Notes: generated by a model from the letters alone, not told the origin. A stretch of DNA of 64,000 nucleotides from Melioribacteraceae bacterium (GCA_015493615.1 WGCV01000047.1:1-64000); one strand, 5' to 3'; counted from the first letter of the stretch, positions 6,578 to 15,357 are shown. Made by a program: numbers and translations.

Positions 6578-8938
6578 ATGTCAGATTATTCTTTGTTGAA
6601 CGATCCGGAAATGGCGGAAATTTTTGAAGGATTTGTAGTTGAAACCGCTGAAATTTTGGAAAAACTGGATTTGGAATTAGTAGAACTCGAAAGCCATCCG
6701 GACGACGTTGAATTACTGAATGAAATTTTCAGGGCGTTTCATACAATTAAAGGAACTTCAGGGTTCCTCGGTTTGGTTAAGCTGCAGCAGGTTACTCATA
6801 AAGGGGAAGATCTGCTGAATAAATTACGGAAAGGCGAGGTGCAACTTAACGACGACATTATGGATGCGATTCTCCTTTCCTACGATACGATAAAAGATTT
6901 GGTCGAAGTAATTTCGGAAACCAAAACGGAGGACTTTGACACTCAGCCGACTTTGGCAAAATTAGACGAGGTTTTAAGCAATTTAAATGGAGCCGGTAAT
7001 TCAGCCGTTACCGCCGACTCCGCGCCCGCCGAGGAGGAGAAAGTCGCAGAAGAAGAAACTGAGACGCCTCAAGAATCTGAAGAAGATAAAGAGCCTGAAG
7101 GAAGCGAAAAAGTTGAAGTTCCTGAAACGGAAGTTGCGGAAGAATTGGTAGAAGAACCGGTAGGAGATTACAGTTTACTTCACGACGAATCAATGGCGGA
7201 AATATTTGAAGGATTTGTAGTTGAGACAAACGAAATTCTTGAAAAGCTTGATTTGGATTTAGTGGAACTTGAAGACCGCCCGGACGACGAAGAATTGCTG
7301 AATGAGATTTTCCGTTCGTTTCATACGATTAAAGGAACTTCAGGGTTCCTCGGTTTGGTTAAACTCCAGAAGGTTACTCACAACTGCGAAGATTTGCTTA
7401 ACAAACTGAGAAAAGGGGAAATCCAACTGAACGAAGAAATTATGGATTCCATACTTCTTGCTTATGATACAATAAAAGGTTTGGTTGAGGTTATTTCAAA
7501 CGAAAAAGCCGAAAATTTTCCGGTCGCTGAAACCCTTACAAAATTGACCAACTTAATAGCTTATTTAAACGGACATAAACAGGAAAAGAAACCTGCCGAA
7601 CCGAAGCATGAAGAAAAGAAGGAAAAAAGTCCCGCTGAAGAAACGGCTCAAGCGCCCGAAGTGAAAAAAGAGGTTCAAAACGTACCGGAAAAGAAACCTC
7701 AAGTTAAAAAGGCGCAGGCTGTAAAGCCGAAAGCACAGAATGAAACAATCAGGGTGGAAGTTGAGAGACTTGACGAACTACTGAATATTGTGCAGGAATT
7801 GGTGCTCGGGCGCAACCGACTGCTTCAGATAAATAATGTGGTAAGCCAGGAACGGGAAGGTACGCGGCTTTCAAGCGATTTATCCGAAGCCACGCAGCAG
7901 ATAGATCTGATGACGACCGAACTTCAGCTTGCCGTTATGAAAACAAGAATGGTGAAAATCGGGAAAGTTTTTAATCGTTTCCGCCGTATGATACGAGATT
8001 TAAGTAAAGATATGAACAAAAAGGTCGATCTTCAGATTTACGGCGAAGATACGGAATTGGATAAAACATTGATTGAAGAAATTTACGATCCGCTGGTTCA
8101 CATGGTTCGTAATTCGGTTGATCACGGGTTGGAATTTCCGGAAGAAAGAGAAAAAGCGGGGAAAAATCCGGTCGGAACGGTTATCCTTTCGGCTACGCAG
8201 GAAGGGAACAACATAATAATTACAATTGAAGACGACGGACACGGTATTGATCCGGAAGTAATTAAAAGAAAAGCGATTGAGAAAAATATTATTACGGAAG
8301 AAAAAGCTAAAGAGCTTACTAGAACGGATATTCTTAATCTTATTTTTGCTCCGGGTTTTTCAACAGCGCAAAAAGTTTCAAATGTTTCGGGGCGCGGCGT
8401 TGGAATGGACGTTGTTAAAACAAACGTAACCAAACTTCGCGGAATTATTGACATAGAAACCGAGGTGGGAAAAGGGTCTAAGTTTATCATAAAATTACCG
8501 ATTACGCTGGCTATTATTCAGGGACTACTGGTGCAAATCGGGAATGAGACGGTTGTAATTCCTCTGAATACGGTAATTGAAGTTGTGCGCGTTTCCAAAG
8601 AGGAGATTTATTCCCTTAACATGCATGACGTTATTAAACTCAGAGACGAGGTTATTCCGCTGCTCGATTTAGGCGAAAGTCTTTTTGAAAATCCGGAAAA
8701 AGAAATGAAGGAGTGGCAATATATCGTGGTTGTCGGAATTGCGGAAAGACGTTTCGGACTAAAAGTTGACAGAATGTTGGGACAAGAGGAAATTGTAATA
8801 AAATCAATGGGAAAATATCTCGGGAATATTCCGGGAATAGCGGGTTCCACGATAATGGGAGACGGAAGCGTTGTTATTATCGCCGATATTGCAGAAATCG
8901 TAAATATTGAGGAGAAGAAAGAAAATGCCAAAAATTAG
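6578..8938 (+). CDS. cheA: Chemotaxis histidine kinase CheA with two tandem Hpt domains
   Basis: CheA of 786 residues. The order is Hpt 1 (about 3-113, His55 in FHTIKGTSGFLG), an acidic linker, Hpt 2 (about 197-307, His249 in the same motif), a Lys/Glu/Pro-rich linker (about 333-388), the P3 dimerisation domain (from IRVEVERLDELLN), the ATPase domain (VHMVRNSVDHGLE, DDGHGID, GRGVGMDVV) and a C-terminal CheW-like P5 domain. The two Hpt domains are about 84% identical by eye, so the duplication is fairly recent. No CheY-binding P2 domain is recognisable between Hpt 2 and P3. It starts 1 base after cheZ and its end overlaps cheB. Confidence 0.95.
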   Translation: MSDYSLLNDPEMAEIFEGFVVETAEILEKLDLELVELESHPDDVELLNEIFRAFHTIKGTSGFLGLVKLQQVTHKGEDLLNKLRKGEVQLNDDIMDAILLSYDTIKDLVEVISETKTEDFDTQPTLAKLDEVLSNLNGAGNSAVTADSAPAEEEKVAEEETETPQESEEDKEPEGSEKVEVPETEVAEELVEEPVGDYSLLHDESMAEIFEGFVVETNEILEKLDLDLVELEDRPDDEELLNEIFRSFHTIKGTSGFLGLVKLQKVTHNCEDLLNKLRKGEIQLNEEIMDSILLAYDTIKGLVEVISNEKAENFPVAETLTKLTNLIAYLNGHKQEKKPAEPKHEEKKEKSPAEETAQAPEVKKEVQNVPEKKPQVKKAQAVKPKAQNETIRVEVERLDELLNIVQELVLGRNRLLQINNVVSQEREGTRLSSDLSEATQQIDLMTTELQLAVMKTRMVKIGKVFNRFRRMIRDLSKDMNKKVDLQIYGEDTELDKTLIEEIYDPLVHMVRNSVDHGLEFPEEREKAGKNPVGTVILSATQEGNNIIITIEDDGHGIDPEVIKRKAIEKNIITEEKAKELTRTDILNLIFAPGFSTAQKVSNVSGRGVGMDVVKTNVTKLRGIIDIETEVGKGSKFIIKLPITLAIIQGLLVQIGNETVVIPLNTVIEVVRVSKEEIYSLNMHDVIKLRDEVIPLLDLGESLFENPEKEMKEWQYIVVVGIAERRFGLKVDRMLGQEEIVIKSMGKYLGNIPGIAGSTIMGDGSVVIIADIAEIVNIEEKKENAKN
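6584..7572 (+). repeat. In-frame tandem duplication of the Hpt domain in cheA
   Basis: Two copies, about 6584-6990 and 7166-7572, are offset by 582 bases (194 codons). They are clearly alike at DNA level too, for example GAAGGATTTGTAGTTGA in both and a shared TTCAGGGTTCCTCGGTTTGG. The intervening bases encode a Glu/Pro-rich linker. Confidence 0.9.
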
Positions 8939-10016
8939 AATTCTTATTGTTGATGATTCCGCTTTTATGAGGAAATCGCTTGAGATTTTATTATCTCAAG
9001 ATCCTGATATAGAAATTGTCGGATTTGGCACAAACGGAAAGGAAGGTGTTGAAAAGGCAAAAGCGCTAAAGCCCGATATCATTACGCTTGATATTGAAAT
9101 GCCCGTTATGGACGGCTTAACCGCTTTACAGATTATTATGAAGGAAGCGCCGACATCGGTGATTATGATAAGTTCCCTTACCACGGAAGGAGCCGAAGCT
9201 ACGCTGAAGGCAATGCAACTGGGCGCTGTGGATTTTATCCCGAAGGAAATGTCTTATGTAAGCGTTAATATTCAGAATATTAAAGCGAGCCTGATTGAAA
9301 AAATTAAAGCAGTAGGAAATAAAAAATCCATTCTCGGCAGACTTGCCCGCGTTCGCGGAGTGCGGACAGGGGGAGCGACTGTTTCAAAACCTGCGCCTCC
9401 TTCTCAGAGAAGCGCTTCCGGCGAAAAAGCATTGGAAAGCAAAAGAATAGAAGCAATCGCACTCGGTATTTCGACCGGAGGACCTTTGTCCCTGCAGAAA
9501 GTAATCCCGAACATTAAAGAAAATTTGAATGTTCCCGTTATTATTGTTCAACATATGCCTCCCAATTTTACCAAATCGTTGGCAAACCGATTGAACGGAA
9601 TGAGCAAGGTGCATGTTAAAGAAGCCGAGCACGGAGAAATTTTGGAAAAAGGAACGGTTTATGTCGCTCCCGGCGGACTGCACATTACATTTAAAAAAGA
9701 AGGAATGAGCAGGTACAAAGTCAACTTGTCCGAAGAACCTTCGAAAACGCTTCACCGTCCTTCCGTTGATGTTATGATGTCAGCGGCGGCAAATACATGG
9801 GGCGACAGAGCGCTTGGAATTATTATGACCGGAATGGGAAAAGACGGACTGGAGGGCGCGAAGCTGCTGAAATCTAAAAACGGAATTCTTATCGCTCAGG
9901 ATGAGGAAAGTTCGGTTGTTTGGGGAATGCCGAAAGCAATTTACGACGCCGGAATAGCCGATATTGTTGCCCCGCTTGAGAGAATAAGCGATTTAATTAA
10001 CAAGGTGATACGATGA
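8925..10016 (+). CDS. cheB: Chemotaxis methylesterase/deamidase CheB
   Basis: 363 residues from ATG 8925, which follows a GAGGAGAAG ribosome site; an in-frame ATG at 8907 is less likely. The receiver domain has D10-D11 and phospho-acceptor D56 in ITLDIEMPVMDG. After a short basic linker comes the esterase domain, with Ser in GISTGGPLS, His in IIVQHMPPNFT and Asp in MTGMGKDG forming the usual Ser-His-Asp set. It removes methyl groups from receptors and opposes CheR. The start overlaps the cheA end by 14 bases, which suggests translational coupling. Confidence 0.95.
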   Translation: MPKIRILIVDDSAFMRKSLEILLSQDPDIEIVGFGTNGKEGVEKAKALKPDIITLDIEMPVMDGLTALQIIMKEAPTSVIMISSLTTEGAEATLKAMQLGAVDFIPKEMSYVSVNIQNIKASLIEKIKAVGNKKSILGRLARVRGVRTGGATVSKPAPPSQRSASGEKALESKRIEAIALGISTGGPLSLQKVIPNIKENLNVPVIIVQHMPPNFTKSLANRLNGMSKVHVKEAEHGEILEKGTVYVAPGGLHITFKKEGMSRYKVNLSEEPSKTLHRPSVDVMMSAAANTWGDRALGIIMTGMGKDGLEGAKLLKSKNGILIAQDEESSVVWGMPKAIYDAGIADIVAPLERISDLINKVIR

Positions 10017-10276
10017 CCGACAAAGAGTTTCACGAAGAAGATTTTAAAGATATTCCTTATGACGAAATAACTTACCGCGAGGAAGGACGAAAGGGGAACG
10101 TAATTAAGCACGACAGCGCAAAAATTGAAGGAAAAGTTAAACTGACGTTTGAACATGACGAACTTGACGATGTTAAGGTTATTTTGAAGAAAGATGAAAA
10201 CGACAATGTTAAAGAGATAAAGTTTGTTTGTTCTTGCGGGCAGACTAAAACAGTCATTTTAGATTACGATGAATAA
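10013..10276 (+). CDS. Small acidic unknown protein with a CSCG motif
   Basis: Protein of 87 residues that I do not recognise. It overlaps the cheB stop (ATGA), so it belongs to the chemotaxis operon. The N-terminal half is very acidic and the C-terminal half is predicted beta (KVKLTFEH, VKVILKK, VKEIKFVCSCGQTKTVILDYDE). The only cysteines form a CxC pair near the end. One CxC could help bind a metal in a dimer or form a disulfide, but this is speculative. No membrane segment or signal peptide. Confidence 0.65.
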   Translation: MTDKEFHEEDFKDIPYDEITYREEGRKGNVIKHDSAKIEGKVKLTFEHDELDDVKVILKKDENDNVKEIKFVCSCGQTKTVILDYDE

Positions 10277-10323
10277 AAAACATCAAGTGTTTAATTTTAG
10301 CCATTAGGCAAAAACTTATTGTT

Positions 10324-10369
10324 AATATCATAAAAGAGAAAAACGAGTCAAGCTCTTTGCCGTGATATT
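10324..10369 (+). other. Imperfect stem-loop in the 3' region of the chemotaxis operon
   Basis: AATATCA (10324-10330) can pair with TGATATT (10363-10369), and AAAGAG (10333-10338) with CTCTTT (10353-10358), giving a two-part stem. There is no T-run after it, and a true terminator lies about 30 bases further on. It may be a 3'-end structure or part of a small RNA. Confidence 0.35.
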
Positions 10370-10395
10370 TTGAAAAACCGAATTATTCTGTAAAA

Positions 10396-10440
10396 CAACT
10401 CCAAATCAGCGTTTATTGCGAATTTGGAGTTGTTTTTTTA
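10396..10440 (+). terminator. Rho-independent terminator of the chemotaxis operon
   Basis: A perfect 11-bp stem (CAACTCCAAAT at 10396-10406 with ATTTGGAGTTG at 10422-10432) is followed by seven T. It lies between the chemotaxis and basal-body operons. Confidence 0.9.
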
Positions 10441-10505
10441 TTTATCTCGGATACAATTCCGGAATCCCTCCTAAATAGAACCTGCAATATTTACCGAAAT
10501 TTAGT

Positions 10506-10521
10506 TGGCATTGCATTTGCT
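10506..10521 (+). promoter_or_regulatory. Sigma-54 promoter of the flgBC-fliEFGHIJ operon
   Basis: TGGCATTGCATTTGCT has GG and GC 12 bases apart, a near-consensus sigma-54 site. Predicted +1 is about 10532, leaving a 19-base leader with an AGGTGAAG ribosome site before flgB at 10551. Confidence 0.85.
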
Positions 10522-10550
10522 TAATTAGTAGTAAAAAATTAGGTGAAGTT

Positions 10551-10937
10551 ATGTCAAACAACATAAATCTTTTGGAAAAAGTTTTGGATTATTCGGCTCT
10601 TAAGCAGAAGGTAATAGGAAAGAATATTGCCAACGCTACGACGGTCGGATATAAAAGAGAAGATGTTGAATTTGATAATGTTTTCGACAGCGTCAATAAC
10701 AAGCTGAAAATTTCCGAGAAGAAACATATCCCGAGCGGCGATCACGTAATTTCTCCTAACAGCGAAATAAAAGTTGTTGAAAAAGGGGGAAAGGAAAATG
10801 TTTCGGGATTCAACAATGTGGATATTAACCAGGAGATGGCGGAACTGGCGCAGAACAATCTTATGTTCCGCTTTTCGGCAAAGAGAATGACGCAGTATTT
10901 TCAGGATATGCAGGCGGTTATACGAGGAGGTAAATAA
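10551..10937 (+). CDS. flgB: Flagellar proximal rod protein FlgB
   Basis: 128-residue rod protein, usual size for FlgB. It carries the rod/hook-family N-terminal pattern (LKQKVIGKNIANATTVGYKREDV) and the C-terminal helix (VDINQEMAELAQNNLMFRFSAKRM). These two ends form the coiled coil typical of axial flagellar proteins. It is exported by the flagellar type III system and assembles in the proximal rod next to FliE. It is the first gene of its operon, behind a strong sigma-54 site, and its stop overlaps the start of flgC by one base. Confidence 0.95.
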   Translation: MSNNINLLEKVLDYSALKQKVIGKNIANATTVGYKREDVEFDNVFDSVNNKLKISEKKHIPSGDHVISPNSEIKVVEKGGKENVSGFNNVDINQEMAELAQNNLMFRFSAKRMTQYFQDMQAVIRGGK

Positions 10938-11431
10938 TGAAAATAGGTCCTAAATTTTCCGCATTCAACATAATTGCGAAAGGCTTGAAAATTCAGAAAA
11001 AAAGAATGGATTTGGTAGCTGAAAATCTAGCCAATGCCGAAACAACCAAGACCGCCGCAGGCGGCCCGTACAAAAGAAAATACTTAACCGTACACGCTAC
11101 GGATTTCAAAATTCCGGGGCAGAACGTCGGCGAGCAGCAGACAATATCATTAGAAACGACTTCCGCCGATCATATCAGAATTCCCGCGCAACCGCAGAGT
11201 GAAACTCAAGAAACAAATTTTTCGCTTCAGACACAGACGGACAATACGCCGGGTGAAATGGTTTACATGCCGGATCATCCGGACGCGGACGAGAACGGAT
11301 ATGTGCAGATGCCGAACGTAAATGTAATTACGGAAATGGTTGATATGATTGCGGCGTCGAGAGGTTTTGAAGCTAACGTTACGGCGTTTAACGGAGCAAA
11401 ACAGATAGCAAAAGATTCTTTGGAGATATAA
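10937..11431 (+). CDS. flgC: Flagellar proximal rod protein FlgC
   Basis: 164 residues. The N-terminal rod motif is LVAENLANAETTKTAAGGPYKRKY (the Gly-Gly-Pro-Tyr-Lys-Arg stretch is typical of FlgC) and the C-terminal motif is VNVITEMVDMIAASRGFEANVTAFN. It is an exported axial protein of the proximal rod. The middle part (about 60-115) is rich in Gln and Thr. A GGAGG ribosome site lies before the start, and a small unknown gene follows 2 bases after the stop. Confidence 0.95.
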   Translation: MKIGPKFSAFNIIAKGLKIQKKRMDLVAENLANAETTKTAAGGPYKRKYLTVHATDFKIPGQNVGEQQTISLETTSADHIRIPAQPQSETQETNFSLQTQTDNTPGEMVYMPDHPDADENGYVQMPNVNVITEMVDMIAASRGFEANVTAFNGAKQIAKDSLEI

Positions 11432-11433
11432 TT

Positions 11434-11715
11434 ATGGCAATTTCTATAAATTCAATAGGCAACTACAATCCTTACGCAAGCAAAGTAGGGGCGACCGGTT
11501 TAACAAGAAAAACCGAGTCTGTAAAACAAGTTCAAACAAATGACGTTTCAGTAAATAATATTTCCAAGCAGAATGTTATTTCAACTAAGGAAAAAGAGTT
11601 TTTTGCTCAGTTGTACCCCGACAACATTCCTTCAATTATGGATTACCATTATTACCGGCGTTCCGGGGAAATGTCCGGCGTGGCTGTCGGGTCTCTAATT
11701 GATAGAAGAGGTTAA
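11434..11715 (+). CDS. Small unknown flagellar-operon protein between flgC and fliE
   Basis: 93-residue soluble protein that I cannot assign to a named family. The first half is Ser/Asn/Thr-rich and probably unstructured. The second half holds a compact block with EKEFFAQLYPDNIPSIMDYH and ends in GVAVGSLIDRRG. It has no signal peptide or membrane segment. It is packed between flgC (2 bases) and fliE (stop overlapping the first possible ATG), so it is co-translated with rod genes. An export cofactor or minor rod-associated protein would fit, but nothing in the sequence proves it. Confidence 0.75.
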   Translation: MAISINSIGNYNPYASKVGATGLTRKTESVKQVQTNDVSVNNISKQNVISTKEKEFFAQLYPDNIPSIMDYHYYRRSGEMSGVAVGSLIDRRG

Positions 11716-11717
11716 TG

Positions 11718-12014
11718 ATGAAACTTAACGGAATAGGCATAAACGATTTTAATCCCGATTTGCAGAAACTGGGAGAAATCAGCAAAAAACAGGATGGGAG
11801 TTTCGGAAAAGTTCTGGCTAACTTTGTTGAAAATGTAAACGATATGCAGCAGGACGCAGATAAGAAGACCGCGGATTTTATTCACGGCGAAAACGGAGTT
11901 GAAGTGCACGATGTAATGATTGCAGAAGAAAAAGCAAGAACAAGTTTGCAGCTTCTAATGGAGATAAGGAACAAAGGGATTGATATGTTCAAAGAATTGA
12001 CTAGGATGCAATAA
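11718..12014 (+). CDS. fliE: Hook-basal body protein FliE
   Basis: 98 residues from ATG 11718, chosen because AGAGG lies 6 bases before it; ATG 11715 is the alternative. FliE joins the MS ring to the rod. The family pattern is seen in FGKVLANFVENVNDMQQDADKKTADF, in VEVHDVMIAEEKARTSLQLLMEIRNK, and in the C-terminal ELTRMQ end. The usual length is about 100 residues. It is followed after 2 bases by fliF. Confidence 0.93.
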   Translation: MKLNGIGINDFNPDLQKLGEISKKQDGSFGKVLANFVENVNDMQQDADKKTADFIHGENGVEVHDVMIAEEKARTSLQLLMEIRNKGIDMFKELTRMQ

Positions 12015-12016
12015 CC

Positions 12017-13684
12017 ATGGCTGATAATTCAACACCAATCGGAAATGTTTTCGGAATATTCAATAAGCTGAGCGCTCAGCAAAAAATGCTGATTGGCGCA
12101 ATTGTTATTGTAACTTTTGTGCTTATCGGTTTTGTAATGTATCTGTTTAATCAGACCAACTATGCTCCGTTATTTTCAAACTTGGATACAAAAGATCAAA
12201 GCGGAATAGTCGATTATCTTGACGGAGCGAAAGTACCTTACAAACTAACCGATAACGGTAAAACGATTGAAGTTCCCCAGGATCAGGTTTACAAATTAAG
12301 ATTAAAATTAGCGGCAAAAGGTCTTCCAAACTCAGGCGTAGTCGGATATGAACTGTTCGATAATAATAATTTGGGAATGTCGAACTTTATGCAGAAGCTT
12401 AACTACAAGCGTGCGCTTGAAGGGGAACTCTCCAAAACGCTTTCTGAAATGAGCGGGGTAAAAAGCGCAAGAGTTCAGATTGTAATGCCGCAGAAATCGG
12501 TGTTTAAAGACGAACAGAAAAAGCCGACGGCTTCGGTTGCCCTTCAATTAATAGGAAATAACGATTTATCCGCTAACAGCGTAAAAGCGATTCAGCATCT
12601 AATCGCTTCGAGCGTCGAGGGCATGAGTCCGAACGACGTTACGGTGCTTGATACACAAGGACATTTGCTTTCGCGTCAGGAAGACGACAGCCCGCTGCCT
12701 TATTCCGGTTCCAAGCAATATGAAATGAAGAGAAACATTGAAAAATATTTGGCGAACAAAGCGCAGTCGATTTTGGATAATGTTTTGGGATACGGAAGCG
12801 CGGTAGTTAAGGTAAACGCCGATTTGGATTTCAAACGAGTTGAAAGAACGCTTGAATCCTACGACCCGGATTCTCAAGTTGCGATAAGCGAGCAAGTAAT
12901 TAAATCGAGCAATGCAGGGAAATCCGTTGGGGACACCTCCGCGGCAAGCACGCAAAATACAATTACCAATTACGAATTGAGTAAGACAATAGAAAAAGTG
13001 ATGGAAGGCGCGGGAAACATCAAGCGGATTACGGTTGCAATAGTTGTAAACGGCGTTAAAAAAACAGTACAAGCCGATGACGGAACGAATAAAACCGAGA
13101 TTGTTCCCCGTCCCGAAACCGAATTACAAAAGCTGAAAAACATAGTCGTTACCGCAGTCGGGTATGACGCAAACCGCAACGACGAAGTTTCAATTGTCAG
13201 TATTCCTTTTGAGAATCAATTGCAGCCGGTCGAGGAAATTCAGCAGGCTTCTCCGTTCGGGGATATGAACGAAATCTCAAAACTTGTAATGATGCTTGTC
13301 GGTTTTATTGCGTCAATGCTGATATTAAAAGGACTTTTGAAAAAGTTAAAGAATGAAAAAATAATTGTCGGCTCTCTCGGAATGGGCGGAGGAGATTTTG
13401 TGGATAACTCTTTAACCGAACTGGCTCCTTCGTTGGCGGGAAGTCTCGGCGCCGGGTCCGCTTCACTCTTGGAAAGCGGAAAAGCGGCATCTCCGGCTGA
13501 ACTTCCGGCGGCGGCAAAGAAAAGAAAGCAGGCGTTAATGGAAGTGGGCAACATCGAAGACGAGATTTCGGATGAAGCGATTTCCAAGAAAGTCAGAAAA
13601 GAAAAAATTGCAAATTATGTAGAAAAGAATCCGATAGAAGCTGCAAAGTTAATCAACTCATGGTTAAGAGAGGATAATTACTAA
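12017..13684 (+). CDS. fliF: Flagellar MS-ring protein FliF
   Basis: 555 residues, the usual size. Membrane segments lie at about 25-46 and 426-446. Between them is the periplasmic YscJ/FliF-type ring-building region (for example YAPLFSNLDTKDQSGIVDYLDGAKVPYKL and SVALQL). The last residues (EKNPIEAAKLINSWLREDNY) form the FliG-binding tail. FliF is the inner-membrane base plate of the motor and houses the export gate. It lies between fliE and fliG. Confidence 0.96.
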   Translation: MADNSTPIGNVFGIFNKLSAQQKMLIGAIVIVTFVLIGFVMYLFNQTNYAPLFSNLDTKDQSGIVDYLDGAKVPYKLTDNGKTIEVPQDQVYKLRLKLAAKGLPNSGVVGYELFDNNNLGMSNFMQKLNYKRALEGELSKTLSEMSGVKSARVQIVMPQKSVFKDEQKKPTASVALQLIGNNDLSANSVKAIQHLIASSVEGMSPNDVTVLDTQGHLLSRQEDDSPLPYSGSKQYEMKRNIEKYLANKAQSILDNVLGYGSAVVKVNADLDFKRVERTLESYDPDSQVAISEQVIKSSNAGKSVGDTSAASTQNTITNYELSKTIEKVMEGAGNIKRITVAIVVNGVKKTVQADDGTNKTEIVPRPETELQKLKNIVVTAVGYDANRNDEVSIVSIPFENQLQPVEEIQQASPFGDMNEISKLVMMLVGFIASMLILKGLLKKLKNEKIIVGSLGMGGGDFVDNSLTELAPSLAGSLGAGSASLLESGKAASPAELPAAAKKRKQALMEVGNIEDEISDEAISKKVRKEKIANYVEKNPIEAAKLINSWLREDNY

Positions 13685-13685
13685 T

Positions 13686-14714
13686 ATGTCCGGAAAAGAT
13701 AAAATTAAATTGGAAGATTTGAAAGGCGTTCAGAAAGCGGCGCTTTTGTTAATAGCTTTGGATGCCGACGCTGCGGCGCAGGTAATTAAAAATGTTGACG
13801 ATGAAACGGTTGAGGCGATTTCCGCAGAAATTACTCAAGTGCGTAGTATTCCTCCCGAAGTTGTAGATCAGGTAATGGATGAATATTACCAGATGATTAC
13901 GGCTAACGAATTTGTTGTCGAAGGAGGTTTGGAGTACGCGCAGGCAATATTGGAAAAGAGTTTCGGCGTCGCCAAAGCGATGGAAATAATCGAAAAGGTA
14001 AAGAGCATTACAACTCTGCACGGATTTGACGTTTTAAAGAAAGCCGATTCAACACAGCTTGTGAATTTTCTGCAGAAAGAGCATCCACAGACTATCGCGC
14101 TTATCTTATCTCATCTTTCCCCCGATTTAACGGCGGAAACAATTAAAGCGCTACCCGCCGACGTTAGGGCGGATGTCGTTTACAGAATAGCAAAAATCGG
14201 AAAAATTTCCCCTCAGATTTTAAAGAAAATCGAGAGAGTTGTGGACGACATGGCTGGACTTTCGATTAACCAGCAAATGAGTAAACTCGGCGGTCCTAAA
14301 ACTGTAGCTACGATTTTGAACAGAACTTCGGTTTCCCTGAACAAGGAAATTATCGCCGAAATTGAGAAGAAGGATGAAGACACGGCTAACGAAATTAAAC
14401 GCCTGATGTTCTTGTTCGACGACATCGTTCATCTTAACGACAAAGATATCCAGAGGATACTTAAAGAGGTTGACAGAAAAGATTTGGCTCTCGCGCTTAA
14501 AATTGCCGACCAAGCCGTACAGGATAAGATTTTCGGCAATATGTCCGAACGCGCCGCCGATCTTATGAAAGAAGAGCTGCAGTTTATGGGACCGGTTAAA
14601 CTGAAAGAAGTTGAAGGCGCACAGGCAAGAATTGTCGATGTTATTAAAACCCTCGAAGAGGAAGAGCAGATTACAATCAGTTTCCGCGGCGGCGCAGAGG
14701 AAGTATATGTCTGA
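13686..14714 (+). CDS. fliG: Flagellar motor switch protein FliG
   Basis: 342 residues, the usual FliG size. The N domain binds FliF, the middle domain contains an EHPQTIALILSHL motif, and the C-terminal domain contains the charged torque helix (DRKDLALALKIADQAVQDKIFGNMSERAADLMKEE in outline). FliG transmits stator force to the rotor and is the core of the C ring with FliM and FliN (24617, 25598). Its end overlaps the start of fliH by 8 bases. Confidence 0.96.
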   Translation: MSGKDKIKLEDLKGVQKAALLLIALDADAAAQVIKNVDDETVEAISAEITQVRSIPPEVVDQVMDEYYQMITANEFVVEGGLEYAQAILEKSFGVAKAMEIIEKVKSITTLHGFDVLKKADSTQLVNFLQKEHPQTIALILSHLSPDLTAETIKALPADVRADVVYRIAKIGKISPQILKKIERVVDDMAGLSINQQMSKLGGPKTVATILNRTSVSLNKEIIAEIEKKDEDTANEIKRLMFLFDDIVHLNDKDIQRILKEVDRKDLALALKIADQAVQDKIFGNMSERAADLMKEELQFMGPVKLKEVEGAQARIVDVIKTLEEEEQITISFRGGAEEVYV

Positions 14715-15357
14715 TATTGTTAAAATAAATATTAAAAAAAAGACGCCTGTAAAAGCTTCCATGATAGAATCCTCATCAAAGAAAAACGGAGGCTTTTTGG
14801 AAGAAAGCGACGAGATGGCTCTTTCCAAAAAACTTGAGAATGAATATCAGCGAGGATTTAACGATGGTTTTCAATGCGGCGTGGAAGAAACCGAAGCAAA
14901 ATATGAACAGCTGCTTTTAGAGAAAAACGAGGAGTTCTACAATATTCTTACCGAAATGGAAAATCAGTTCGCCGAATATGAACAGGCTTTTGCCAAAATC
15001 GTAATCGAGACTTCCGGAAACATTGCTTCCAAAATCTTGAAGAAGGAGATTTCCGAGCGCTCGATTATTCAGGAGACGCTCGGCGAAGCTCTGACGCAGG
15101 TAATTGCGTCGGATAAGATACTTGTAAGAATTAATCCTCGCGATAAGGAAATTCTTGAAGCTAATGAAGAGAGTATCGGTAAAAATCCGGCGTTTACCAA
15201 AATACGATTCGAAGCCGATTCGTCGGTTGAACCGGGGGGATGTTGCGTTGAAACCGAACTCGGAAATATTGACGCAAGAATAAGTTCGCAGTTAAATGAA
15301 GTAATTAAACAATTGGAACTGAAATTTTTGAAAGAAGACGTAAATGCAGATAGCTGA
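14707..15357 (+). CDS. fliH: Flagellar export ATPase regulator FliH
   Basis: 216 residues from ATG 14707, which has GAGG just upstream. The reading frame is open further upstream, but that part overlaps fliG and is unlikely to be used. It has a basic N-terminus, a long coiled-coil middle (LEKNEEFYNILTEMENQF) and a C-terminal domain resembling the peripheral stalk of V/F-ATPases (ADSSVEPGGCCVETELGNIDA, a FliH signature). It holds FliI and links it to the C ring. The overlap with fliI is 14 bases. Confidence 0.9.
   Translation: MSDIVKINIKKKTPVKASMIESSSKKNGGFLEESDEMALSKKLENEYQRGFNDGFQCGVEETEAKYEQLLLEKNEEFYNILTEMENQFAEYEQAFAKIVIETSGNIASKILKKEISERSIIQETLGEALTQVIASDKILVRINPRDKEILEANEESIGKNPAFTKIRFEADSSVEPGGCCVETELGNIDARISSQLNEVIKQLELKFLKEDVNADS

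Noticed and set aside
14611-14706. Longer fliH reading frame
   Set aside because: It lies wholly inside the fliG coding sequence, and ATG 14707 has a ribosome site and a typical FliH start.
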